Source: Phycicoccus jejuensis
GTDB lineage: Bacteria; Actinomycetota; Actinomycetes; Actinomycetales; Dermatophilaceae
Length of the DNA: 64,000 nt
NCBI RefSeq assembly: GCF_000720925.1
Contig: NZ_JOEE01000005.1
Location: 62,001 to 126,000, forward strand
Reading direction: 5' to 3'
Below the pieces are notes generated by a model that saw nothing but the letters and a program-made list of their open reading frames with translations, made no database searches and was not told where the DNA came from. Below, piece after piece: positions 40,613 through 48,279 of the stretch. Position 1 is the stretch's first letter. Each line of letters starts with the position of its first letter. Made by a program: the position numbers and the translations under genes.

Positions 40613-42642
40613 CCGCCGGTCCCGACGACGCGCGGGCACAGACGGGTGGGTCGTCCTGCACCCTCGGTGACGGTGACGCCGAGCTCCTGCGCGCGCTGCG
40701 GGTCGGAGACGACGGCCAGGCGCCCGGGCTGGATGACCCAGTCGTCACCGAGGCGCTGGCTGGGGAAGACCGCGACCCGCCCGCCGGGCGTCGAGGTGAC
40801 CTCGACGACCGAGAGGTGGGGGTCGGTGCCGATCCCGACGGTCGTCGAGGTCTCGGGGTAGACCCCGTACCACCGTCCGGCGCGCGGGGTCTCGCCGTCG
40901 TCGACGACGACGCGCACCGTGTGGTCGGCCCGCGTCTGGAGGTAGACCTGGCGCTGGACCGAGCCCGTGTAGGTGGCGAGCAGGATGCGTCCGGGTCGGA
41001 CGTCGCGGTGGACGGTGACCCGCAGCACGGTGGGCGCCGACTCGACGAGGACCCAGGGCTCGTACCGGTCCCCGGTCGCGAGGTACAGGGCGTCGCAGCC
41101 GGGTGTGGCGGCGAGCGTGTCGGGGGCGGCGTCGTCCGGGAGGTCGGTGACGTCGCGCAGGACCGGCGGCCCGGCCAGCCCGAGGGCGTCGTCGACCCGG
41201 TGCTGGAGCGAGAGCAGGCGCACCAGCGGCTCGCCGCGGCCGACGGTGGCGCTCGACCACAGCCCCGAGACCGCCTGGACGGCGGTCGACCACACCGTGA
41301 CGGCGGCGAGCACCCCGAGGACGACACCGGCCCGCCGGCGCGACCGCCGCAGCAGCGGCGGCAGGACGGTCCACAGCGCGACGACGGCGCCGACGACGAG
41401 GAGGGGGACGAACTCGCTCGTGTACCGGTTGGCGACGTAGCCGTAGGCGAGGATGCCGCCGGGCACGACGGCCGCACCGAGCAGCGGCACCCCGAGCACG
41501 CGCAGGGGCCGCCGGTCCCGCAGCAGGAGCAGGCCCGGGACCGCGGCGACGGCGAGCGCGAGGAGCAGGGGGGCGGTCGCGGTGACGCTCGCGGTGCGGT
41601 AGGTCTGGTCGAGGACGACGCCGTCGCGGACGACCGGGGGCGCCTCGGGCAGCGAGAACCACGGGAACCACGAGGTGAGGCGCAGGCCGTCGGGTGAGAG
41701 GTAGGCCTGGAGGGTCGTCGGCAGGAACTGCAGTCCGGTGATGTGGCCGCCGTTGGCCGCGAGGGCCTCGCGGCGGTGCGCGTTGACCCCCGTCCACACC
41801 TGGTCGGCCAGCGGGAACAGGTACGGGTGGCCGAACTTGACCTGGTTGAGCGCGACCGAGAGCGCGAGCGGGACGAGCGCGGCGGCGACGAACCCACCGG
41901 CCAGGCGCCGGCCGTGGGGGCGGGCACGCCCCTCCGCGAGCCACCACGCGGCGCCGGCGAGCACCGTCGCGCCGATGACGGCGAAGCCGCCGGTGGTCCG
42001 GGTCATGACGGCCGCGAGGACGAACGCCCCGAGCCACCCGAGCGAGCGCCGGTCGGGCGAGGACGCGGCGCGCGCCAGCCAGTACAGCGCGCCGACGACG
42101 GTGGCGACCGACCAGGCGTAGACCTCGTGGTAGACCCACGGCAGGCCGGCGTCGAAGGTGAGGACGGTGCCCCCGGTGAGGGCCGCGAGGAGCACCGCCG
42201 CCGCCGCGGCCTCGCGGCGGTCGGGCACGCCGTCGCCCCGGACGACGCGCCGGGCGAACCAGAGGAGCTTGGTCGCCATGACGGCGGTGACGAGCCACGC
42301 GAGGGCCATCGACAGCACGGTGAGGCGGCCGTCGAACTCGTGCGTCACGAGCATGACGGGCACCCGCAGGAGCGCGGGGAACGGCGGGAAGTACATGTAC
42401 GTCCGGCCACCGATCTCGAACCCCTCGATGCCGAGGCTGTCGGCCGGGAGGTCCAGCCGGCCGTCGAGGAACGCCTGGGCCTGGAGGTCGAAGAAGTTCG
42501 ACGCGTAGCCGAGCCCGACCGCCGTCCGTCCCGGGTTCCACCCGAGGTCGAGCAGGACGAGGAGGTGCACGAGGGCACCGGTCAGGCAGCCCGCGAGGGT
42601 GGCCGCGACGACCCGGGGGTGGAGCGGTGCCGGACGGCTCAC
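40609..42642 (-). CDS. Large polytopic membrane protein, GT-C glycosyltransferase-like
   Basis: This 677-residue protein has about 11 membrane segments and a long C-terminal external domain (from about residue 480; DALYLATGDRYEPWVLVES, VRVVVDDGETPRAGRWYGVYPET). An early loop GYASNFFDLQAQAFLDGRLDLPADSLGIEGFEIGGRTYMYFPPFPAL is typical of actinobacterial GT-C-like proteins that use polyprenyl-phosphate sugars. It overlaps its neighbours by 4 bases on both sides (GTGA and ATGA). The acceptor and sugar are unknown, but coupling to a GT2-methyltransferase and a GT4 points to one glycan pathway. Confidence 0.7.
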   Translation of the reverse strand: MSRPAPLHPRVVAATLAGCLTGALVHLLVLLDLGWNPGRTAVGLGYASNFFDLQAQAFLDGRLDLPADSLGIEGFEIGGRTYMYFPPFPALLRVPVMLVTHEFDGRLTVLSMALAWLVTAVMATKLLWFARRVVRGDGVPDRREAAAAAVLLAALTGGTVLTFDAGLPWVYHEVYAWSVATVVGALYWLARAASSPDRRSLGWLGAFVLAAVMTRTTGGFAVIGATVLAGAAWWLAEGRARPHGRRLAGGFVAAALVPLALSVALNQVKFGHPYLFPLADQVWTGVNAHRREALAANGGHITGLQFLPTTLQAYLSPDGLRLTSWFPWFSLPEAPPVVRDGVVLDQTYRTASVTATAPLLLALAVAAVPGLLLLRDRRPLRVLGVPLLGAAVVPGGILAYGYVANRYTSEFVPLLVVGAVVALWTVLPPLLRRSRRRAGVVLGVLAAVTVWSTAVQAVSGLWSSATVGRGEPLVRLLSLQHRVDDALGLAGPPVLRDVTDLPDDAAPDTLAATPGCDALYLATGDRYEPWVLVESAPTVLRVTVHRDVRPGRILLATYTGSVQRQVYLQTRADHTVRVVVDDGETPRAGRWYGVYPETSTTVGIGTDPHLSVVEVTSTPGGRVAVFPSQRLGDDWVIQPGRLAVVSDPQRAQELGVTVTEGAGRPTRLCPRVVGTGG

Positions 42643-44090
42643 GCGGGGGCGAGGCGGTAGAGCAGCTGGTAGCCGAACAGCGTCGGCCAGCCCCGCACGG
42701 CGGCGCGGTCGGCCGCGCCGACGGCCCGCAGGACGTCGACCCGGCGGCCGCCGCTGCGACCCCGGTCGAGCACGTCGACCGGCACCCCGACGACGTCGCG
42801 CTCGAGCACCGTCAGGCCGCTGCGCGCGACGAGGCGCTCGAAGCTGCGCCGCGTGAAGAAGCGCAGGTGGCCCTCGTCGAGCGGTCCGCGGCTGTCGTAG
42901 TCGAAGCGACCGACGGCCGTGCGGCACCGGGGGTACCAGTGGCCGAAGTTCGGCACCGACACGAGGATCTCGCCGCCGTCGGCGAGGCGCGCCGTGAGGT
43001 CTCGCAGCAGCGACTCGGGGTCGGCGACGTGCTCCAGGACGTCGGCCGCGACGACCCGGTCGTAGCCGGAGCCGACGGCGTCGGGCAGGCCCCGCCCGAG
43101 GTCGGCCTCGACGAAGTCGTCGAGGCGCTCGCCGACGCCGTCGTGCTTGACGAGGTCGACCCCGACGACCCGGTGCCCGGCGCGACGGACCAGGGCGCCG
43201 AACGCGCCGTCGGAGCACCCGACGTCGAGCACCGACCCGGCGGGCGCTGCACCGAGCCAGGCGAGGAGCCGGCCGTGGCTCGAGTGCTCGGAGGACTTCA
43301 GCTCGTAGGCGTCGGGGGCGCCCGGGGTCCGGTGGGCGCCGAAGCCCATCCGCCCGGCCCGGTGCCGCAGCACGTCGCGGGCGACGTCGCGCGCGTAGGC
43401 CATCCCGTTGACGTAGCAGATCTCGTCGCCGTAGTACGTCGGGATCGGGACCTCCTCGACCCGCTTCCCGGCGTCGAGGAGCCCGAGGATGATCTCGGTG
43501 TCGAAGTCGAAGTCGTCGCTGTAGGTGTCGAGGGCGAGGTCGGCGAGCGCGTCGACCCGGTAGGCGCGGTACCCGCTGTGCCACTCGCTGAGCCGGGCGC
43601 CGGTCATCGCGTTCTGGAACGTCGTGAGGATGCGGTTGCCGACGTACTTGTAGACCGGCATGCCGCCCTTGAGCGCCTGGCCGCGCACCATCATCCGCGA
43701 GCCGAACACCGCGTCGGCCCGGCCCTCGGTCAACGGGCGCACGAGGTCCTCGATGACCTCGGGGGCGTACTGGCCGTCGCCGTGGAGGAGGACGACGACG
43801 TCGAGGCCGTGCCCGATCGCCCACCGGTACCCGGCCTTCTGGTTGCCCCCGTAGCCGAGGTTCTTTTCGTGGCGCACGACGGTGAGCGGTAGGTCGCTCG
43901 TCTCGCGGTAGGCGAGCCCGATCGCGTAGGTGTCGTCCTGGCTGGAGTCGTCGGCGAGCAGGACGTGGTCGACCTCGGCGCGGAACGCCGCGGGGAGCCG
44001 GTCGAGCGTCTCCACCAGCGTCGTGGCGGCGTTGTAGGCGACGACGAGCACGCCCACGCGGGGGCTGCCGGCGGCGGCGGTCTGGGTCAT
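42639..44090 (-). CDS. Bifunctional GT2 glycosyltransferase / SAM-dependent methyltransferase
   Basis: This 483-residue fusion has an N-terminal GT2 domain (residues 10-235: VGVLVVAYNAATTLVETLDRLP, LLADDSSQDDT, VVLLHGDGQYAPEVI, where DGQ supplies the metal/nucleotide motif) related to dolichol-phosphate-mannose synthases. A methyltransferase domain follows (about 265-450: GSVLDVGCSDGAFGALVRRAGH, AADVLEHVADPESLLRDL). The join is seamless and in frame. It is the first gene of the three-gene operon 44090-39479. An AGGACGG site precedes the ATG, and TACAAT on the minus strand (44158-44153) is a likely -10 box. Confidence 0.88.
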   Translation of the reverse strand: MTQTAAAGSPRVGVLVVAYNAATTLVETLDRLPAAFRAEVDHVLLADDSSQDDTYAIGLAYRETSDLPLTVVRHEKNLGYGGNQKAGYRWAIGHGLDVVVLLHGDGQYAPEVIEDLVRPLTEGRADAVFGSRMMVRGQALKGGMPVYKYVGNRILTTFQNAMTGARLSEWHSGYRAYRVDALADLALDTYSDDFDFDTEIILGLLDAGKRVEEVPIPTYYGDEICYVNGMAYARDVARDVLRHRAGRMGFGAHRTPGAPDAYELKSSEHSSHGRLLAWLGAAPAGSVLDVGCSDGAFGALVRRAGHRVVGVDLVKHDGVGERLDDFVEADLGRGLPDAVGSGYDRVVAADVLEHVADPESLLRDLTARLADGGEILVSVPNFGHWYPRCRTAVGRFDYDSRGPLDEGHLRFFTRRSFERLVARSGLTVLERDVVGVPVDVLDRGRSGGRRVDVLRAVGAADRAAVRGWPTLFGYQLLYRLAPA

Positions 44091-44204
44091 CGGGTGTCCG
44101 TCCTGGGTGGGCGCGGGTCCGCCCGGTCGAGGCGGCGTCGCGACGTCGCTGGATTGTATGTGACCCGCCAGTAGCCCCGTGGCACCTCGTGCCATAGTGG
44201 CGCC

Positions 44205-45047
44205 ATGCCGAGCCAGTTCGTCGACCTCGAGCGGCTCGAGGCCGCCCTGCCGCAGGCCAGCGCCGCCTACCGGTCCGCCGACCCGTTCCCGCACCTCGTG
44301 CTCGACGACGTGCTCCGGCCGGAGGCCTTCGCCGCCGCGGTCGCGGAGTTCCCCGGCACCGACGACGAGTTCTGGCGCGGCTACCTCCACGTCAACGAGA
44401 CGAAGTACTCCAACACCGTCCCGGACTCGTGGGGCGACACCCTCCGCGCCGTCGCCGAGGAGCTCTGCGCGCCCGCGTTCGTCGCCTACCTCGAGCGGCT
44501 CACCGGCATCGAGGACCTCATGGCGGACTGGACCATGGACGGCGGCGGCCTGCACCAGACGTTGCGCGGGGGCCACCTCAACATCCACGCCGACTTCACG
44601 ACCCACCACGACCACGAGAACTGGGCGCGGCGGGTCAACATCCTCCTCTACCTCAACGAGGAGTGGCCCGCCGAGTGGGGCGGGCAGCTCGAGCTGTGGG
44701 ACCCGCAGATGACGGCGTGCCGCGCCAGGGTCACGCCGAAGGGCAACCGGATGCTCGTCTTCACGACCTCCGAGGACAGCTTCCACGGCCACCCCGACGC
44801 GCTCACCTGCCCTCCGGGGGAGGCTCGGCGCTCGCTGGCCCTCTACTACTTCACCGAGGAGGACCACGCGGTCCGCCGCTCGACGCACTACCGCGCCCGG
44901 CCGGGTGACGGGGCCAAGCGGGTCGCCATCTGGGCCGACCGGCAGGCGCTGGACGTCTACGACCGGGCCAAGCGGCGGCTCGGGCTCAGGGACGAGACGG
45001 TGCAGAAGGCGCTGTCGCGGGTCCAGCGGCTGCGCCGGCGGGGCTGA
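44205..45047 (+). CDS. 2-oxoglutarate/Fe(II)-dependent oxygenase
   Basis: This 280-residue protein has the 2OG-Fe(II) facial triad: HADF (His and Asp of H-x-D) in GGHLNIHADFTTHHDHENW, the distal His in DSFHGHPDAL, and the 2-oxoglutarate Arg in RRSLALYYF. LNEEWPAEWGGQLELW is the conserved core. It resembles prolyl-4-hydroxylase-like or glycan-tailoring hydroxylases. A CATAGT box 6 bases before the ATG suggests leaderless transcription. Its 3' end overlaps the convergent acyltransferase by 62 bases. The substrate is unknown; the neighbours suggest a glycan or its carrier. Confidence 0.85.
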   Translation: MPSQFVDLERLEAALPQASAAYRSADPFPHLVLDDVLRPEAFAAAVAEFPGTDDEFWRGYLHVNETKYSNTVPDSWGDTLRAVAEELCAPAFVAYLERLTGIEDLMADWTMDGGGLHQTLRGGHLNIHADFTTHHDHENWARRVNILLYLNEEWPAEWGGQLELWDPQMTACRARVTPKGNRMLVFTTSEDSFHGHPDALTCPPGEARRSLALYYFTEEDHAVRRSTHYRARPGDGAKRVAIWADRQALDVYDRAKRRLGLRDETVQKALSRVQRLRRRG

Positions 45048-46233
45048 GGGCCGGCTCCGGGACGAGGGGGAGGGCCGCGAGCTCCTCGCGGTCGGCCGGT
45101 CGCGCCCCGAGGCGGCGCTGGACCCAGGCCTCGACCGGCCGCTCGACGTAACGGACGGTGAGGACCACGGCGGCGGCGAGCAGCGCGAGGGCGAGCGCCG
45201 CCTTGGCCGGGGCCGGCCAGGTCGGCAGACGCTGGCCCACGCCGAAGAAGATCGGGTAGTGCCAGACGTAGACCGCGAGGCTGTAGCGGCCGAGCACGAC
45301 GAGCGGCCGCCAGCCGAGGGCGCGGGAGAGCCGGCCCTCGGGCGGCAGACCGGGGGCGGCGACGACGACGGCGACGACGGCGAGGTTCGCGGCGACGCCG
45401 CCCCACCCGAGGTAGGCGCCCGAGTTGCCGAGCAGCAGCACGAGGGCGGCGAAGAGCGTCAGCGCGTACGAGACGACGGTCCCGGCGACCGAGCGGACCG
45501 GCCGCAGCCACGGCCAGCAGACGGCGGCGAGGGCCCCCCAGAGCATCCCGTCCATCCGCGTCGTCGTGCGCAGCAGCGCGGTCGTCAGCGCCTCGACGTC
45601 GGCGACGTGCGCGCGCCAGGCCGTGCAGGCGAGCAGCAGGCCCCCGAGGGTGAGCGCGAGCACGACGCGTCGGTGGCGCAGCCCCCGCACGAGGACGACG
45701 AGGACGAGCGTCACCTGCACGTAGACGGCGGTGTACCAGAGGTGCCCGAGGTCGGCCCGCGCGAGCAGGGCCTCGGTCTGGAGGTAGACGTTCCACCCGA
45801 ACGTCGTGACCCAGAGCACCGAGCGCTCGGTCTGGGTCTCGACGACCTCGCCCGCGCCCTCGGCCAGGGTCGTGAACCACACGAGCAGCAGCAGGGGCCA
45901 GGTCTGCGACGAGATGCGCACGACCCGGCTGAGCACGGCGAGCGCCGGGCGCTCCGCGGCGATCGTGCCGACCCGGCCCTCGTCGTCGGCGCGCGTCCCG
46001 TCCCGGCCGATGAGGGATCGGGTCAGGAGGAAGCCCGCGACGACGAGGAAGACCGTGACGGCGATGTTGCCGCTCTGGAGCAGGTGCAGCAAGGGCGGCA
46101 CACCGGCCAGGGCCTCGATCGACCACAGCGCCCACATGTGCGACAGGACGACGAGGACGAGGGCGACGCCGCGGACCCAGTCCAGAGCCGTCGAGCGCGT
46201 GCGCGGCGTGGTGGGCGCGGCGGCGGTGGTCAT
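44986..46233 (-). CDS. Membrane acyltransferase, OafA/YrhL (acyltransferase 3) family
   Basis: This 415-residue protein has about 10 membrane segments. ALDWVRGVALVLVVLSHMW carries the essential histidine of acyltransferase-3 enzymes; later come NIAVTVFLVVAGFLLTRSL, LGHLWYTAVYVQ and ASLxVYVWHYPIFF-type YSLAVYVWHYPIFFG. It would O-acylate surface glycans using acyl-CoA. I take the ATG at 46233, with GGGAGG upstream; an in-frame ATG at 46296 also exists, 9 bases after a TAACAT box. It is one of three such enzymes in the window. Confidence 0.85.
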   Translation of the reverse strand: MTTAAAPTTPRTRSTALDWVRGVALVLVVLSHMWALWSIEALAGVPPLLHLLQSGNIAVTVFLVVAGFLLTRSLIGRDGTRADDEGRVGTIAAERPALAVLSRVVRISSQTWPLLLLVWFTTLAEGAGEVVETQTERSVLWVTTFGWNVYLQTEALLARADLGHLWYTAVYVQVTLVLVVLVRGLRHRRVVLALTLGGLLLACTAWRAHVADVEALTTALLRTTTRMDGMLWGALAAVCWPWLRPVRSVAGTVVSYALTLFAALVLLLGNSGAYLGWGGVAANLAVVAVVVAAPGLPPEGRLSRALGWRPLVVLGRYSLAVYVWHYPIFFGVGQRLPTWPAPAKAALALALLAAAVVLTVRYVERPVEAWVQRRLGARPADREELAALPLVPEPALSPAGAAAGPATAPSAPSRP

Positions 46234-46308
46234 GGCGCGCAGGCCTCCCGGGACGGTGCGGACGGGGCTGCCGGGCGAGGGGTCGCCACGCGGCATCCGC
46301 GAGTCATG

Positions 46309-46336
46309 TTACCGGCGGGTTGCATCCTGCTACATT
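46309..46336 (+). promoter_or_regulatory. Promoter of the DUF3068 gene (TTACCG - 16 bp - TACATT)
   Basis: A -35-like TTACCG (46309-46314) and a -10 TACATT (46331-46336) lie upstream of a GGAGGG ribosome-binding site and the GTG at 46371, giving a leader of about 28 bases. The minus-strand TAACAT box of the acyltransferase gene overlaps this region, so the two may be controlled together. Confidence 0.45.
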
Positions 46337-46370
46337 TCGTCCGACATCGAGCCCAACGGAGGGTCAAGCA

Positions 46371-47315
46371 GTGCGCGGAATCGTGACGAAGCTCCTCGTC
46401 TTCCTCGGAGCGTTCCTGGTGACGACCGCGATCCTGTCGCTGGCGTACGCCTCGGGACAGGTGCAGAAGACCCCCCTCGACGTCGACACGGTGACGCGGC
46501 TGTCGGGCGAGGCCCAGGTGGCCGGCCCGGACGGGCTCGAGACGACGCCGGTCAAGGCCACGAGCATCACGCACGCCGACTCCGAGCTGAGCACCGGCGA
46601 GGTCGTCCTCTTCCAGAACTCCAGCTGCCTCGTGCGCGACCCGGACGGCAACGCCCCCGACTGCGTCGCGGCGGACGACCCGTCCAAGACGTTGCTCTCG
46701 GCGAGCACCGACACCTTCGCCACCGACCGTCGCACCGCCCTGCCGGTCAACGACTTCGCGAACCTGCCGGCCGACGCGGCGCCGAAGGAGGGGCTGATCA
46801 ACAAGTTCCCGTTCGGTGTCGAGCAGAAGACCTACCCCTTCTGGGACGGTCTCGTCGGCGGCGCGGTCGACGCGACGTACCAGGGCGAGGAGGACGTCGA
46901 CGGCCTGGCCACGTACAAGTTCCTCGTCTCGGTCAAGGACGCCCCGATCCAGATCGCCGACGGCGTGGCCGGCACCTACTCCACCGACAAGACGCTGTGG
47001 ATCGAGCCGACGACCGGATCGATCATCGACCAGAAGGAGCACCAGGTCCGGCTGCTCGACGACGGGTCGACCTTCCTCGACCTCACGTTCGGCTTCACGC
47101 CCGAGACCGTCCGAACCAACGTCGACTCCGGTTCCTCCAACGCCTCGCAGCTCGGCCTGCTGACCCGCACGGTGCCGCTGGTCGGTGGCGTCCTCGGCGT
47201 CGTCGCGCTCCTCGGCGGCCTTGCCCTCTGGCTGACCGGTCGCCGCGGCGGCCGCCACGGTGCGGCCGACGACGGCGAGACGCTCGAGCGCAGCCGGGTC
47301 CCCGCGGGCCGCTGA
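46371..47315 (+). CDS. DUF3068 domain-containing membrane protein (PorA-family annotation)
   Basis: This 314-residue protein has an N-terminal membrane segment (LLVFLGAFLVTTAILSLAYASG), a large external domain of beta type (TPLDVDTVTRLSGEA, DRRTALPVNDFANLP, KTYPFWDGLVG, LWIEPTTGSIIDQKEHQV), a C-terminal membrane segment and a short charged cytoplasmic tail. This is the DUF3068 layout. The function is not known; homologues are sometimes labelled porin PorA family, which the topology does not by itself support. The start GTG has GGAGGG 8 bases upstream. Confidence 0.8.
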   Translation: MRGIVTKLLVFLGAFLVTTAILSLAYASGQVQKTPLDVDTVTRLSGEAQVAGPDGLETTPVKATSITHADSELSTGEVVLFQNSSCLVRDPDGNAPDCVAADDPSKTLLSASTDTFATDRRTALPVNDFANLPADAAPKEGLINKFPFGVEQKTYPFWDGLVGGAVDATYQGEEDVDGLATYKFLVSVKDAPIQIADGVAGTYSTDKTLWIEPTTGSIIDQKEHQVRLLDDGSTFLDLTFGFTPETVRTNVDSGSSNASQLGLLTRTVPLVGGVLGVVALLGGLALWLTGRRGGRHGAADDGETLERSRVPAGR

Positions 47316-47324
47316 CACGCGGGC

Positions 47325-48125
47325 TCAGGCCGGGCGCTCGGTGACGAGGATCGCCGTGCCCGGCAGCACCCGGCCGCGCAGCGGGGACCAGCCGCCCCAC
47401 TCGGCCTCGTTGCGCTCGGGCCACTCCGGCTCGACGAGGTCGACGAGCACGAGCCCGGCCGCCACGACCTGGCGCACGAGGTCGCCGAGGGTGCGGTGGT
47501 GCTCGGTGTACGTGACGACGCCGGCCTCGCTCTCGACGTAGGGGGTGCGGTCGAAGTACGACTGCGACACGGTGAGCCCGGCCGGCCCGGGCACGTCCGG
47601 GAAGGCCCAGCGCACCGGGTGCGACGTCGAGAAGACGAAGCGCCCGCCGGGGCGCAGCACGCGGGCGGCCTCGCGCAGCACGGCGGCGCTGTCGGCGACG
47701 AACGGGATGACCCCGTAGGCGGTGAACACGCGGTCGACCGACGCGTCCGCGAGGGGGAGGACCGCCCCGTCGCACTGGAGCAGGGGGAGCGGGGCGGCGC
47801 CGGCCCGCACGTCGAGCCGACGCCCGGTGCGCAGCATCCCGGCCGACAGGTCGCTCGCGACGACCCGCACGTCGTGGGTGCGGGCCAGCCAGCGCGAGCA
47901 CTGGGCCGCGCCCGCGCCGATCTCCAGGACGGTCATCCCGTCGCGGACGCGGAGCAGGTCCAGCTCGGCCTCGGTCCAGCCCTCGGGCCCCCAGACGAAG
48001 GAGTCGTCGCCGAGGAAGGCGCCGTGCTCGGTGTAGTAGTCGTCGGCCTCGGCGTCCCACCACGACCGGTTGGCCGCGCGCGTCTCCTCCGCGCCGACGG
48101 GTCGGCGCCCCGCCTCGGACGTCAT
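47325..48125 (-). CDS. Class I SAM-dependent methyltransferase
   Basis: This 266-residue protein shows ANRSWWDAEADDYYTEHG, motif I MTVLEIGAGAAQCSRWLA, VVASDLSAGML, FTAYGVIPFVADSAAVL and VLRPGGRFVFSTSHPVRWAF. The last motif is common in UbiE/COQ5-like actinobacterial methyltransferases. The substrate is unknown. I use the ATG at 48125, because the long upstream extension of the frame is low-complexity and covers the rpsA promoter. It is convergent with the DUF3068 gene and divergent from rpsA. Confidence 0.82.
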   Translation of the reverse strand: MTSEAGRRPVGAEETRAANRSWWDAEADDYYTEHGAFLGDDSFVWGPEGWTEAELDLLRVRDGMTVLEIGAGAAQCSRWLARTHDVRVVASDLSAGMLRTGRRLDVRAGAAPLPLLQCDGAVLPLADASVDRVFTAYGVIPFVADSAAVLREAARVLRPGGRFVFSTSHPVRWAFPDVPGPAGLTVSQSYFDRTPYVESEAGVVTYTEHHRTLGDLVRQVVAAGLVLVDLVEPEWPERNEAEWGGWSPLRGRVLPGTAILVTERPA

Positions 48126-48161
48126 CGGCCGGCGCCCCCGACCGCGACCGTCCCGGACGTT

Positions 48162-48191
48162 TTGCCCGCTGCACCCGGAGCCGAGTAGGCT
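48162..48191 (+). promoter_or_regulatory. rpsA promoter (TTGCCC - 18 bp - TAGGCT)
   Basis: The -35-like TTGCCC (48162-48167) and -10 TAGGCT (48186-48191) are spaced by 18 bases. The predicted start near 48198 coincides with the first base of a 12-bp perfect palindrome. The mRNA leader would be about 82 bases. Confidence 0.6.
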
Positions 48192-48197
48192 GGCCGA

Positions 48198-48209
48198 GCA
48201 CACGTGTGC
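48198..48209. promoter_or_regulatory. 12-bp palindrome at the rpsA transcription start
   Basis: GCACACGTGTGC is a perfect inverted repeat placed at the expected +1 of the rpsA mRNA. It could be an operator, a 5'-end stabilising element or chance; nothing in the sequence decides among these. Confidence 0.35.
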
Positions 48210-48279
48210 CCTGCGTGGGTCACGCGTGCGCGCGAAGCATCCCATCGATTCCATCTGTCCACATCGGAGTTCCTACTAC

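Noticed and set aside
48126..48254. N-terminal extension of the 47325 methyltransferase to 48254
   Set aside because: It would cover the rpsA promoter and adds about 43 residues of Arg/Ser/Cys-rich sequence without homology to methyltransferases.
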